From an uncultured Paracoccaceae bacterium (lineage in GTDB: Bacteria; Pseudomonadota; Alphaproteobacteria; Rhodobacterales; Rhodobacteraceae): 35,042 bases of DNA. Shown here in pieces: positions 1-7,425 of this stretch. The position numbers and the translations under genes were made by a program. Within the stretch, counting starts at the first letter, position 1. Each line of letters opens with the position of its first letter. The stretch spans positions 1 to 35,042 of the forward strand of contig CAJXWO010000029.1 in the NCBI GenBank assembly GCA_913062865.1, written 5' to 3'. Below the pieces are notes generated by a model that ran no database searches, was not told where the DNA came from, and worked only from the letters and a program-made list of their open reading frames with translations.

Positions 1-156
1 GAAGCTCCATCTGATGATGAAACCTCAAGAATCCAGTTCTGCACAACTGTCAAAGCTCAAGTGCGATTCACCTGAGGTGTTGCATACACGACAGGGTTAA
101 ACACGCCCTGTCCGGCACAAGCATGAGGCGACCATCCGCTCTGTGATTTCAGGCAT

Positions 157-185
157 TTGACAAGACCGTGAGCCGCGGTCTTACT
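157..185 (+). promoter_or_regulatory. Putative promoter with a dyad in the spacer, ahead of the quinone oxidoreductase
   Basis: A perfect -35 TTGACA (157-162) is followed after 17 bases by CTTACT (180-185), which matches only 3 of 6 positions of the -10 consensus. The spacer is almost filled by an inverted repeat, AAGACCG (162-168) and CGGTCTT (176-182), with 7 bases between the arms. An operator in that position would suit a repressor or a spacer-distorting activator. The expected transcription start falls at about 191-193, on the ATG at 192, which would give a leaderless mRNA. This is inference from the sequence alone. Confidence 0.4.
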
Positions 186-191
186 GCCGGT

Positions 192-1178
192 ATGACTGAC
201 GTGATCCCATCCCAGATGCGCGCCTTTCGCGTGCGCGACACCGGTGCCTCGGCGCAAATTGATTCTCTTCCCGTGCCCGATCCGAGCCCGGGTAAAATTC
301 GCGTTAAGATCGCCGCGTGTGGTCTGAATTTCGCTGATCTGCTGATGCAGAAGGGCACCTATCAGGACACGCCCGAGCCGCCCTTCACGCTCGGGATGGA
401 GGTCGCGGGCACGGTCGATGCGCTGGGAGACGGGGTCGAGGGCATGTCCATCGGAGACCGGGTCGCCGTTTTCGGCGGGTCGGGCGGGCTGGCCGAATAC
501 GGCTGTTTTGACGCGACGCGCGCGGTCGGGTTGCCCGACGCCATGCCGTTCGAGGACGCCGCCGCCTTCCAGATCGCCTATGGCACAAGCCATGTGGCGC
601 TGGATCACCGTGCGCGCCTGCAACCGAGTGAAACACTCCTGGTGCTGGGCGCCGCGGGCGGCGTCGGCCTGACGGCGGTCGAGATCGGCAAGCTGATGGG
701 CGCCACCGTGATCGCCTGTGCGCGCGGGGCTGACAAGCTGGCCATTGCGCAACAGGCCGGGGCCGATCACCTGATCGAGGCCGAGACCGCAGACATCCGC
801 GCCGAGGTCAAGGCGTTGGGCGGGGCCGACGTGGTCTATGACCCCGTGGGCGGCACCCAGTTCACCGCCGCCATGCGTGCCTGCAAGCCCGAGGCACGCC
901 TCCTGACGATCGGCTTTGCCAGCGGCGAGGTGCCGCAGGTGCCTGCCAACCACCTGCTGGTCAAGAACCTGAGCGTGATCGGCCTGTATTGGGGCGGCTA
1001 CCTGAAATTCCGCCCCGACGTCATCACCGACAGTTTCCGCACCTTGTTCGGGTGGTACGCCGCGGGGCGGTTGAAACCCCATGTCAGCCACACCTTGCCG
1101 CTCGAGCGCGCGGGAGAGGGGATGGAACTTTTGCGCAGCCGTGCCTCCACCGGCAAGGTCGTGATCACGCTTCCATGA
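192..1178 (+). CDS. NADPH:quinone oxidoreductase family protein (zinc-independent MDR)
   Basis: This is a medium-chain dehydrogenase/reductase of the quinone-oxidoreductase branch, which reduces quinones or activated alkenes with NADPH in the cytoplasm. The N-terminal GroES-like half carries the family stretch 'CGLNFADLLMQKGTY', with no catalytic-zinc cysteine/histidine set. The Rossmann half has the glycine-rich turn 'GAAGGVGLTAVEIGKLMGA'. Length is about 328 residues, normal for the family. The start is uncertain: an in-frame GTG lies at 168, ATG at 192 and ATG at 216 ('MRAFRV', where many homologues begin), and none has a good Shine-Dalgarno. I chose 192 because the upstream promoter would start transcription there. 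Its 3' end overlaps the convergent LysR gene by 14 bases. Substrate cannot be read from sequence. Confidence 0.85.
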   Translation: MTDVIPSQMRAFRVRDTGASAQIDSLPVPDPSPGKIRVKIAACGLNFADLLMQKGTYQDTPEPPFTLGMEVAGTVDALGDGVEGMSIGDRVAVFGGSGGLAEYGCFDATRAVGLPDAMPFEDAAAFQIAYGTSHVALDHRARLQPSETLLVLGAAGGVGLTAVEIGKLMGATVIACARGADKLAIAQQAGADHLIEAETADIRAEVKALGGADVVYDPVGGTQFTAAMRACKPEARLLTIGFASGEVPQVPANHLLVKNLSVIGLYWGGYLKFRPDVITDSFRTLFGWYAAGRLKPHVSHTLPLERAGEGMELLRSRASTGKVVITLP

Positions 1179-2040
1179 GCATCGGCCGCCCGGTGGTCTG
1201 GTAGCCCCGGCGCAGCATGTCGGCCAGGTCGGTCAGCGCCTCGTCCCATGGGCCGGTCTTGCCGTACATGTTGATCTTGGAATGCCCGAGATCGGGCAGG
1301 CCGCTGCCGGGCTCGATGGCCTGCTGATGAGGCGGAATGCTGTCTTCGAGCATCGCCGCCACGGCGAGGTCTGCGCTGACCAGTGCCTCGACCGCGCGGT
1401 CATCCTCGGATTCCACGGCCATGTCCCAGGGAATGCCCGCATCGTCCAGGGCCCGCAGCGCGACCGACCGGAAGATGCACCAACGGCAAAAGGCGAGGCG
1501 CAGGGGCCGTTTCTTCCATGCCACGCCATCACGGGCCCCGATCCAGCGCAGGCGCATCTGCGTCAGCGTCTCGCCCCCGGGCAAAAGCGCGCCCTCCGTG
1601 GTCAGGTAAAGATCGATTTCGCCCTTTTCGTGGGCCTCGTGCAACCGGATCGTGCGGGATGAGCGCAGGTTGACGTTGACCCTTGGGTAGGCGGTTGCGA
1701 ACTGGTGCAGCACGCGCGGCACCACCGGGTAGACGATGTCGTGGGGCACACCCAGGGTGATCTCGCCTTCGTAGGCGGGCGCGGTGAGGCGGCCATAGAC
1801 CTCGTCGTTCAGCGCGATCATCCGCCGTGCATACGTCAACAGCTGCTCGCCCGCGTTGGTCAGCCCGATCTTGCGGTTCGAACGGTCGAGAAGCTGAAGG
1901 CCCAAGGCGTCTTCGAGCCGCTTGAGCTGCATGGAGACCGCCGACTGGGTCAGGTTCAGCCCTGTCGCCGCGCGCGTCACGCCGCCCTGTTCGACGACCG
2001 CGATAAAGGCACGCAGGGTGGCGATGTCGAGGTTTCTCAT
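1165..2040 (-). CDS. LysR-family transcriptional regulator
   Basis: The 291-residue protein has an N-terminal winged helix-turn-helix (about residues 4-62) with the LysR signature 'TRAATGLNLTQSAVSMQLKRLE', split here as TRAATGLNLTQ and SAVSMQLKRLE, followed by a LysR-type substrate-binding domain ('EGEITLGVPHDIVYPVVPRV'). It is read divergently from a small DUF1127 gene, the classical layout for a LysR regulator and its target, and converges with the quinone oxidoreductase gene. A good sigma-70 promoter lies in the divergent region. The inducer is unknown. The C-terminal domain looks complete, so the gene is probably functional. Confidence 0.9.
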   Translation of the reverse strand: MRNLDIATLRAFIAVVEQGGVTRAATGLNLTQSAVSMQLKRLEDALGLQLLDRSNRKIGLTNAGEQLLTYARRMIALNDEVYGRLTAPAYEGEITLGVPHDIVYPVVPRVLHQFATAYPRVNVNLRSSRTIRLHEAHEKGEIDLYLTTEGALLPGGETLTQMRLRWIGARDGVAWKKRPLRLAFCRWCIFRSVALRALDDAGIPWDMAVESEDDRAVEALVSADLAVAAMLEDSIPPHQQAIEPGSGLPDLGHSKINMYGKTGPWDEALTDLADMLRRGYQTTGRPMLMEA

Positions 2041-2083
2041 GGATCAACCTTTGTGATGAAGCGCGTCAAATACATTCATTTCC

Positions 2084-2112
2084 AATATGCAACGAGCACC
2101 CCCATATATCAA
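2084..2112 (-). promoter_or_regulatory. Putative promoter of the LysR gene and LysR-type binding region
   Basis: On the minus strand, TTGATA (2107-2112) and CATATT (2084-2089) are separated by exactly 17 bases, 5/6 and 4/6 matches to the sigma-70 boxes. An imperfect dyad with arms ATATG (2085-2089) and CATAT (2103-2107) overlaps both boxes, where an autoregulating LysR protein would bind. The whole divergent gap (2041-2158) is noticeably AT-richer than its surroundings. Confidence 0.45.
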
Positions 2113-2158
2113 CGACTGAAATGCATATCTTGATCAGCATCAGCAAAAGGAATGACAG

Positions 2159-2365
2159 ATGTCCGATATCACGCTCCCGGCCGGTGGCTCTGCCGCCCGC
2201 CCCGGTCTTTGGACCCGCCTCGGCCGCATGCGCGCCCTGCACCATCAGCGCCAGGCGCTGGCCCGTCTCGACGACCACATCCTGCGGGACGTGGGCCTGA
2301 CCCGCGACGAGGCCGAGCGCGAAGCGCGCCGTGCGGCTTGGGACAGTCCATCCTGGTGGCGGTGA
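2159..2365 (+). CDS. DUF1127 domain small protein
   Basis: This 68-residue basic protein carries the DUF1127 (YjiS-like) core 'LARLDDHILRDVGLTRDEAE' near its C-terminal half. Short alphaproteobacterial proteins of this family have been linked to RNA turnover and to phosphate and carbon metabolism; some bind RNA. It ends in Ser-Trp-Trp-Arg and has no signal peptide. The ATG is preceded by AAAAGGAA. It is divergent from the LysR gene and may be its target. A specific role for this copy cannot be stated. Confidence 0.8.
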   Translation: MSDITLPAGGSAARPGLWTRLGRMRALHHQRQALARLDDHILRDVGLTRDEAEREARRAAWDSPSWWR

Positions 2366-2511
2366 CCCGCGTTCGATCCAGGTTCGAAAACACGCCGAAA
2401 AGAGTCATGTTTGCCGCGTGGAACGCTTGAAAAAGCGGGTGAGATTGCCAATATCTTTCCCGAAAGCTGGACGCAGTTGCGGTGCCAGTCTGCTTCACTA
2501 GGAGGTAAACA

Positions 2512-3288
2512 ATGGCTGAATACAATACGATCCGGGCTGCGGCCGGTGCCCGCGCCGCCCAGATTGACGAGGGCCTGCGCGCCCACATGAACAAGGTCTA
2601 CGGAACGATGTCCGTGGGCATGCTGATCACGGCCCTGGCCGCATGGGCCATTTCGGGCCTGGCGACCACGACCGATCCTTCGGCCGCCGTTGGCCAGATC
2701 GGCAACGGTACGCTGCTGACCGGTCTCGGGGCCGCGATCTACACCTCGCCTTTGCGCTGGGTGATCATGTTCGCGCCGCTGCTGATGATCTTCGGCTTCG
2801 GGGCCGTGATGCGCCGCGCCACCGCGCAGGCGGCGCAGCTGTTCTTCTTCGTGTTCGCCACGTTGATTGGTGTGTCGCTGAGCTCGATCTTCATCTTCTA
2901 CACCTCGGTGTCGATCGTGCAGACCTTCCTTGTGACCGCGATCGCCTTCGCGGGCCTGTCGCTTTGGGGCTACACCACGAAAAAGGACATCTCGGGCTGG
3001 GGGTCGTTCCTGATCATGGGCGTGATCGGTCTGCTGGTTGCAATGATCATCAACATCTTCCTGCAGTCGCCGGCGATCATGTTTGCCGTGTCGATCCTGG
3101 GTGTTCTGATCTTTGCCGGCCTGACCGCCTATGACACCCAGAACATCAAGAACGAATACCTGGCTCATGTCGCACAGGGCGACCAGGAATGGCTGGACAA
3201 GTCCGCGGTTTCGGGTGCGCTGAACCTGTACCTGGATTTCCTGAACATGTTCCAGTTTCTGCTGATGTTCCTGGGCAACCAGGAATAG
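2512..3288 (+). CDS. Bax inhibitor-1 / YccA family membrane protein
   Basis: This 258-residue protein has seven hydrophobic segments after a cytosolic N-terminus, beginning near residues 35-55 and ending with 'LYLDFLNMFQFLLMFLG'. That C-terminal signature and the segment 'GLTAYDTQNIKNEY' identify the UPF0005/BI-1 family of inner-membrane proteins. Bacterial members include calcium-leak channels and proteins that interact with the FtsH protease. The ATG follows an almost ideal AGGAGGTAA, suggesting high expression. It stands alone and is closed by a strong terminator. Confidence 0.92.
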   Translation: MAEYNTIRAAAGARAAQIDEGLRAHMNKVYGTMSVGMLITALAAWAISGLATTTDPSAAVGQIGNGTLLTGLGAAIYTSPLRWVIMFAPLLMIFGFGAVMRRATAQAAQLFFFVFATLIGVSLSSIFIFYTSVSIVQTFLVTAIAFAGLSLWGYTTKKDISGWGSFLIMGVIGLLVAMIINIFLQSPAIMFAVSILGVLIFAGLTAYDTQNIKNEYLAHVAQGDQEWLDKSAVSGALNLYLDFLNMFQFLLMFLGNQE

Positions 3289-3310
3289 CGGACTCCGAGG
3301 ATACATGACC

Positions 3311-3340
3311 AAAGGGCCGGCCATGCGCCGGCCCTTTTTC
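3311..3340 (+). terminator. Rho-independent terminator of the Bax-inhibitor-1 gene
   Basis: A perfect 11-bp stem, AAAGGGCCGGC (3311-3321) with GCCGGCCCTTT (3327-3337), encloses a 5-base loop. The T-run is 3335-3339. It lies about 22 bases after the stop codon. Confidence 0.92.
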
Positions 3341-3436
3341 TTTGCGCAGGTATCAAAATCGGTAAGGCTTGCGCGAACGGACCGGCAGGCCGGAGCATTG
3401 CCCCTTGCCTGGCTCAGAAACGCAGCTGTGCCAACG

Positions 3437-3468
3437 AAAACGGCCGCGGCACATTTCTGCCCGCGGCC
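3437..3468 (-). terminator. Putative terminator of rpmG
   Basis: Read on the minus strand, GGCCGCGG (3461-3468) pairs with CCGCGGCC (3442-3449) in an 8-bp GC stem, followed by GTTTT (3437-3441). It lies 25 bases after the rpmG stop codon. Confidence 0.75.
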
Positions 3469-3492
3469 CCCATCCGGTCAGGACAAGATCGC

Positions 3493-3660
3493 TTACTTGA
3501 TCTTGCCTTCCTTGTACTCGACATGCTTGCGCGCGACCGGGTCATATTTCCGCACGACCATCTTTTCGGTCATGGTGCGTGCATTCTTCTTGGTCACGTA
3601 GAAATGGCCCGTCCCCGCGGTCGAGTTCAGGCGGATCTTGATGGTGGTCGGCTTCGCCAT
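3493..3660 (-). CDS. rpmG: 50S ribosomal protein L33
   Basis: This 55-residue basic protein reads [20 protein letters not shown], then '[20 protein letters not shown]' and '[15 protein letters not shown]', which is ribosomal protein L33 of the cysteine-free (zinc-independent) type. L33 sits on the large subunit near the E site. The ATG is preceded by GGAG at a good distance, and the gene is flanked by its own promoter and terminator. The protein is full length. Confidence 0.97.
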   Translation of the reverse strand: MAKPTTIKIRLNSTAGTGHFYVTKKNARTMTEKMVVRKYDPVARKHVEYKEGKIK

Positions 3661-3715
3661 GGGTCGTCTCCTGCACCGGGCGCGGATCGGCCCGTGAAAT
3701 TCTCATGAAGCCTGC

Positions 3716-3743
3716 GTTTTACTCATGCAGGGCGGCGAGTCAA
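3716..3743 (-). promoter_or_regulatory. Putative rpmG promoter
   Basis: On the minus strand, TTGACT (3738-3743) and TAAAAC (3716-3721) are 16 bases apart, 5/6 and 4/6 matches to the sigma-70 boxes. It lies about 55 bases before the rpmG ATG and just after the 3' end of rnpB. Confidence 0.55.
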
Positions 3744-3760
3744 CCGCATTCGCAGGCTAT

Positions 3761-4137
3761 ACGCGCGGAGGGCCTGTAAGCCGGATTCTGTCCACCCCGC
3801 ACCGTGGTCCGAGGCTGGATGGCCATTCCTCTGGACCACCGCTCGCGCGGGGCCTCAAGCTGCCAACCCGGATCCCGGGGTGAAGCCCCCCGTGCGGGAT
3901 CCCTATTCGGCATTGCTCCCGGTGGGGCTTGCCATGCGGGGACTGTTGCCAGCCCCCCGGTGGGCTCTTACCCCACCGTTTCACCCTTACCCCGGGCAGG
4001 CCGGGGCGGTCTGTTCTCTGTGGCGCTGTCCGTCGGGTTTCCCCGCCCGGGCGTTACCCGGCACCGCCGCTTCAGGGAGTCCGGACTTTCCTCGACACCG
4101 GCGGACCGGCACCGCGGCCATCCAGCCCTCCGCGCCG
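3761..4137 (-). ncRNA. rnpB: RNase P RNA (M1 RNA, type A)
   Basis: This is the catalytic RNA of ribonuclease P, which removes 5' leaders from precursor tRNAs. On the minus strand the region contains the universally conserved 'GAGGAAAGTCCGGACT' near the 5' end (about 4076-4092) and 'ACAGAATCCGGCTTAC' near the 3' end. An 11-bp P1 helix closes the molecule: GCGCGGAGGGC (4125-4135) pairs with GCCCTCCGCGC (3763-3773). Length, about 375 nucleotides, fits alphaproteobacterial rnpB. Exact ends are inferred from P1 and from the upstream promoter. Reading frames across it are fortuitous. Confidence 0.95.
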
Positions 4138-4141
4138 GACC

Positions 4142-4170
4142 GAGGTAGGGGCTTTGACCGACCGCGTCAA
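4142..4170 (-). promoter_or_regulatory. Putative rnpB promoter
   Basis: On the minus strand TTGACG (4165-4170) is followed after 17 bases by TACCTC (4142-4147). The -35 is strong and the -10 weak. The predicted transcription start at about 4135 coincides with the first base of the P1 helix. Confidence 0.55.
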
Positions 4171-4182
4171 TCGGGGCGAACC

Positions 4183-4204
4183 AAAAGCTTTGATCAAAGC
4201 TTTT
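4183..4204. repeat. Perfect 22-bp palindrome upstream of rnpB
   Basis: The half-site AAAAGCTTTGA (4183-4193) is followed immediately by its exact reverse complement TCAAAGCTTTT (4194-4204). As RNA on either strand it would form a 9-bp stem with a GATC loop ending in UUUU. It lies 12 bases upstream of the rnpB -35 box and 2 bases beyond the amidase terminator, so it could be a second terminator or a protein-binding site. Confidence 0.6.
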
Positions 4205-4206
4205 GA

Positions 4207-4229
4207 CAAAACTCTTCATAAGAGTTTTG
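4207..4229 (-). terminator. Hairpin over the amidase stop codon, probable terminator
   Basis: CAAAACTCTT (4207-4216) and AAGAGTTTTG (4220-4229) form a 10-bp stem with a 3-base loop. On the minus strand it includes the last sense codons and the TGA (4216-4218) of the amidase gene and ends in TTTTG, so the terminator overlaps the coding end. Confidence 0.55.
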
Positions 4230-4887
4230 CAGGCCAGCGCCGGGCGAGACATGCCGCGATCCCCGCCTCTCGGGCGGAAACCGCGCCGCTGGCCCAGGGG
4301 GCAAAGCGTGCGCGAAACGCTCGAAGGGTCGCTGCATCGGGGGAGCCGCCCGGATAGCCGAACCTCGTCAGGTTGTCCCAGATACCATCTGGATCGCTGG
4401 GTGGGCTTTCCTCCGGCCAGACGGAGAGGCCGCGCCGCGCCAACCGTGGCCAATCGAACCGGGGACCCGGGTCGATCTTGCGGTCCGGTGCCATGTCGGC
4501 ATGGCCGATGACACCTTCTTTCGAAATGTCGTGGCGCGCCAAGAGGTCCGCCAGAAGCCCCTCGAGCGCTGCCATCTGCGGTTCCGAAAAGGGATGCGTT
4601 CCGCGATTGTCGAGCTCGATGCCGATGGAGCGCGAGTTGATGTCGGCTTGACCGCCCCAGCTGCCCGCACCCGCGTGCCACGCACGGTCCCGGTCGCGGA
4701 CCAGCTGCCATACCGTTCCACAGCGGCCGATCAGGTAGTGGGCCGAGACCTCGAACTGCGGATCACACAGACGGTCCAGCGCCGCCTCCGCGCTTTCCAT
4801 CGCGGTATAGTGCAAGACCACCAGTTGCGGGCGCAGGCCGTCGCGCCGCGGCCCGAAATTGGGCGACGGGTGCCAGACGGCGCTCAG
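4216..4887 (-). CDS. N-acetylmuramoyl-L-alanine amidase (AmpD-like, Amidase_2)
   Basis: This enzyme cleaves the lactyl-amide bond between N-acetylmuramic acid and the stem peptide, in anhydro-muropeptide recycling or wall turnover. The Amidase_2 fold shows zinc and catalytic residues in 'VVLHYTAM' and 'IGHADMAPDRKIDPGPRFDW', with 'SIGIELDN' between. The C-terminal stretch 'GIWDNLTRFGYPGGS' resembles a peptidoglycan-binding tail. No signal peptide is seen, as in AmpD. A GTG at 4819-4821 would cut off the conserved 'WHPSPNFGPRRDG' that precedes the first strand. The frame stays open upstream but has no ATG or GTG there. The best candidate is CTG (4885-4887), overlapping the TGA of the preceding gene. 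The family call is firm; the start is tentative. Confidence 0.85.
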   Translation of the reverse strand: MSAVWHPSPNFGPRRDGLRPQLVVLHYTAMESAEAALDRLCDPQFEVSAHYLIGRCGTVWQLVRDRDRAWHAGAGSWGGQADINSRSIGIELDNRGTHPFSEPQMAALEGLLADLLARHDISKEGVIGHADMAPDRKIDPGPRFDWPRLARRGLSVWPEESPPSDPDGIWDNLTRFGYPGGSPDAATLRAFRARFAPWASGAVSAREAGIAACLARRWPAKLL

Positions 4888-5588
4888 CGTCCCACGAGGC
4901 GAAAGGGGGCCGGATCCCAGTCGCAGGCATAGCCGTCCCCGTCGGGGTCGAGGCCGAGCCGGTCACGGTCCGGGCCGCCACGCTTGAGGAAATCCAGCTG
5001 TGCCTGGTCGGGCGAAGGGTATGCGGCGCAGTTGCGGCGGAACTTGGTCTCGGCGTTCAGGCGTGACCGGCTATAGAGCGCGGTGCCTCGCGGATGCTGT
5101 GTCTGCAGGGCATAGGCCACGATATTAGGTTCGGAACTTCCCGAGCGGGTGGGCAGCGCCCCGGGCTCGATCACCTGGTATTGCTGGCGGTTCCGGGCGA
5201 TCCGCGCCGCATCGCTCTCGATGGTGCGTTGCTCGCTGACGGCGGAAAAGTCGTTCTCGGCCGAGATGCCGGTCGGCGTCACCGCCTCGGGGGCCGGGTT
5301 CGCAGGCGAGGCTTCGACCGGAAGCACGCCGGAATTGGCGGTCGCCGCATCCATCGCGGCCTGCTGTTCCTGTGCGGCATCGCCGCTCGTGGAGGCCAGC
5401 GGCTCGGACGAGACCTGCGCGGGCGGGGGCAGGCGGCCGCCGGTCGCCAGTGCCTCGTCGCGCGAGGCGCGGTCGTTCTGATAGGTCGAATAGCTGTCAA
5501 AACCCACGCCCGAGGCGCTGTCGGGCACCGTCGGCGCGCAGCCCGCAACGATCCCGAGCGCACAAATCGTGCCAATCACGTGTTTCAT
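4884..5588 (-). CDS. Lipoprotein with C-terminal excalibur-like calcium-binding motif
   Basis: This 234-residue protein starts with a type II signal ('MKHVIGTICALGIVAGC', lipobox IVAGC) and should be a membrane-anchored lipoprotein. A long low-complexity Ala/Ser/Pro/Glu region fills the middle. The C-terminal part, with 'RRNCAAY' and then 'LGLDPDGDGYACDWDP', matches the excalibur pattern (DxDxDGxxC with a paired cysteine), a small calcium-binding domain of extracytoplasmic proteins. The ATG at 5588 is preceded by AGCAGGAC. The gene begins 32 bases after gatA, and its stop overlaps the probable start of the amidase, so the three are likely cotranscribed. Its function is unknown; a cell-envelope role fits the downstream amidase. 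Confidence 0.8.
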   Translation of the reverse strand: MKHVIGTICALGIVAGCAPTVPDSASGVGFDSYSTYQNDRASRDEALATGGRLPPPAQVSSEPLASTSGDAAQEQQAAMDAATANSGVLPVEASPANPAPEAVTPTGISAENDFSAVSEQRTIESDAARIARNRQQYQVIEPGALPTRSGSSEPNIVAYALQTQHPRGTALYSRSRLNAETKFRRNCAAYPSPDQAQLDFLKRGGPDRDRLGLDPDGDGYACDWDPAPFRLVGR

Positions 5589-5620
5589 CGGGTTGTCCTG
5601 CTCTGCCCTTTTGCGAGGGC

Positions 5621-7108
5621 TTACCACCATTTTGCCGGCTTCGCCACAAAGCCCGCGGCCTGTTCGAGCGCATAGGCAGAATTCAGCAGATCGCCTTCTG
5701 CCCATGGCCGTCCGATCAATTGCAGACCCAGCGGCAGACCTTGCGCGTCCAAGCCCGTCGGCACGGCGATGCCCGGCAGCCCGGCAAGGTTCACGGTCAC
5801 GGTGAACACGTCGTTGAGATACATCTGCACCGGGTCGGCATCCTGCATCTCGCCCAACCCAAAGGCGGCCGAGGGGGTGGCAGGCGTCAGGATCGCGTCG
5901 ACACCGGCGGCAAAGACCTTGTCGAAATCGCGCTTGATCAGCGCGCGGACCTTGCGGGCGCGGTTGTAATAGGCGTCGTAGAAGCCCGCCGACAGCACAT
6001 AGGTGCCCACCATGACCCGGCGCTTGACCTCGTGTCCGAAGCCTTCGGCGCGGGTCTTTTCGTACATCTCGACGATGCCGTCGCCCTGGGAGAGCTTGGC
6101 GCGGTGGCCATAGCGCACCCCGTCATAGCGCGCCAGGTTCGAGGACGCCTCGGCGGGGGCGATGACGTAATAGGTGGGCAGGGCGTATTTCGTATGCGGC
6201 AGGCTGATGTCGCGGATCTCGGCGCCGGCGTCGCGCAGCATGGCGGTGCCATCGGCCCACAGCTTTTCGATCTCGTCGGGCATCCCGTCCATGCGGTATT
6301 CCTTGGGGATCCCGATGACCTTGCCCTTGATGTCGCCTGTCAGCATCGCCTCGAAATCCGGCACGGGCAGGTCGGCGCTTGTGGAATCCATCGGGTCGTG
6401 GCCCGCCATGGTGCGGAGCATGATCGCCGCATCGCGCACGGTCTTGGTCATCGGGCCCGCCTGATCGAGGGACGAGGCAAAGGCCACGATCCCCCAGCGC
6501 GAACAGCGGCCATAGGTGGGCTTGATGCCGACGATGCCGGTAAAGGCCGCGGGCTGGCGGATCGACCCGCCGGTATCGGTGCCGGTCGCGGCCAGGCACA
6601 GATCGGCAGAGACCGCACTGGCCGAACCGCCAGACGACCCGCCGGGCGTGAGCGCCGTGTCGTCATTGCCCCGTCGCCAGGGGTTCACCGCGTTGCCATA
6701 GCACGAGGTCTCGTTCGACGAGCCCATGGCGAACTCGTCCATGTTGAGCTTGCCCAGCATGACCGCACCGGACTCCAACAGTTGGCGGCTGACGGTCGAC
6801 TCGTATTCGGGCAGGAAGCCTTCGAGGATGCGGCTCGCGGCCTGGCTGGCCACGCCTTTGGTGCAGAACAGGTCCTTGATGCCGATGGGCAGCCCGCACA
6901 TGTCGGGTGCATCGCCCGCCTTGATCCGCGCATCGGCCGCCTTTGCCTGCTCGATCGCCAGATCGGGGGTCGGGTGGACAAAGGCGTTCAGCGCCTGTGC
7001 GCCGTCTGCCGCTTTCAGGCAGGCTTCGGTCAGCTCGACCGAGGTCACGTCGCCGGTGCGCAGACGGTCGCGCGCCTCGGCCAGGGTCAGGGTGTTCAGA
7101 TCGGTCAT
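5621..7108 (-). CDS. gatA: Asp-tRNA(Asn)/Glu-tRNA(Gln) amidotransferase subunit A
   Basis: GatA is the glutaminase/amidase subunit of GatCAB, which converts mischarged Glu-tRNA(Gln) or Asp-tRNA(Asn) to the correct amide. The 495-residue sequence has the amidase-signature triad in place: Lys in '[10 protein letters not shown]', the Gly/Ser-rich '[15 protein letters not shown]', and Ser in '[12 protein letters not shown]'. The gatC stop and gatA start share one base (TAATG), indicating translational coupling. gatB is not in the window, so it must lie elsewhere on the genome. Length is normal. Confidence 0.98.
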   Translation of the reverse strand: MTDLNTLTLAEARDRLRTGDVTSVELTEACLKAADGAQALNAFVHPTPDLAIEQAKAADARIKAGDAPDMCGLPIGIKDLFCTKGVASQAASRILEGFLPEYESTVSRQLLESGAVMLGKLNMDEFAMGSSNETSCYGNAVNPWRRGNDDTALTPGGSSGGSASAVSADLCLAATGTDTGGSIRQPAAFTGIVGIKPTYGRCSRWGIVAFASSLDQAGPMTKTVRDAAIMLRTMAGHDPMDSTSADLPVPDFEAMLTGDIKGKVIGIPKEYRMDGMPDEIEKLWADGTAMLRDAGAEIRDISLPHTKYALPTYYVIAPAEASSNLARYDGVRYGHRAKLSQGDGIVEMYEKTRAEGFGHEVKRRVMVGTYVLSAGFYDAYYNRARKVRALIKRDFDKVFAAGVDAILTPATPSAAFGLGEMQDADPVQMYLNDVFTVTVNLAGLPGIAVPTGLDAQGLPLGLQLIGRPWAEGDLLNSAYALEQAAGFVAKPAKWW

Positions 7109-7395
7109 TATTCCACCACCTTCGGCACGGCGAAAAAGCCCTCGCGCGCGTCGGGCGCGTTCGACAGCACCTTGTCGGGATGCCCGCCCGCGGTCACCGT
7201 GTCCTCGCGGCGCTTGAGCCGCTGGGGCGTCACGCTGGTCATGGGCTCGATGCCCTCCACGTCCACCTCGTTCAGCTGTTCGATGAAGCCGAGGATGGTG
7301 TTGAATTCCGATGCCAACGCAGGGAGCTCTTCGGGCTCGACCTTGATGCGTGCCAGATGGGCCACCTTGGCGGCTGTGCCTTCGTCGATCGACAT
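7108..7395 (-). CDS. gatC: Asp-tRNA(Asn)/Glu-tRNA(Gln) amidotransferase subunit C
   Basis: GatC is the 95-residue belt subunit that wraps GatA and GatB and stabilises the complex. The N-terminal '[20 protein letters not shown]' and the central '[19 protein letters not shown]' are diagnostic. The ATG is preceded by AAGAGGT. It overlaps gatA by one base and follows the ceramidase-like gene by 30 bases. Confidence 0.97.
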   Translation of the reverse strand: MSIDEGTAAKVAHLARIKVEPEELPALASEFNTILGFIEQLNEVDVEGIEPMTSVTPQRLKRREDTVTAGGHPDKVLSNAPDAREGFFAVPKVVE

Positions 7396-7425
7396 GTCAG
7401 ACCTCTTTTCCGGATCAATCCGGCT

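Noticed and set aside
90-112. Hairpin GACAGGG/CCCTGTC as a terminator for a gene left of the window
   Set aside because: It has a 7-bp stem but no T-run, and no coding end is visible before it.
57-1091. A 344-codon open frame antisense to the quinone oxidoreductase
   Set aside because: It has His/Gly/Arg-rich composition with no recognisable domain, and the plus-strand gene is well supported.
3804-4206. Several open frames over the RNase P RNA
   Set aside because: The conserved RNase P elements and the P1 helix show that this is an RNA gene; the frames have no upstream ribosome site.
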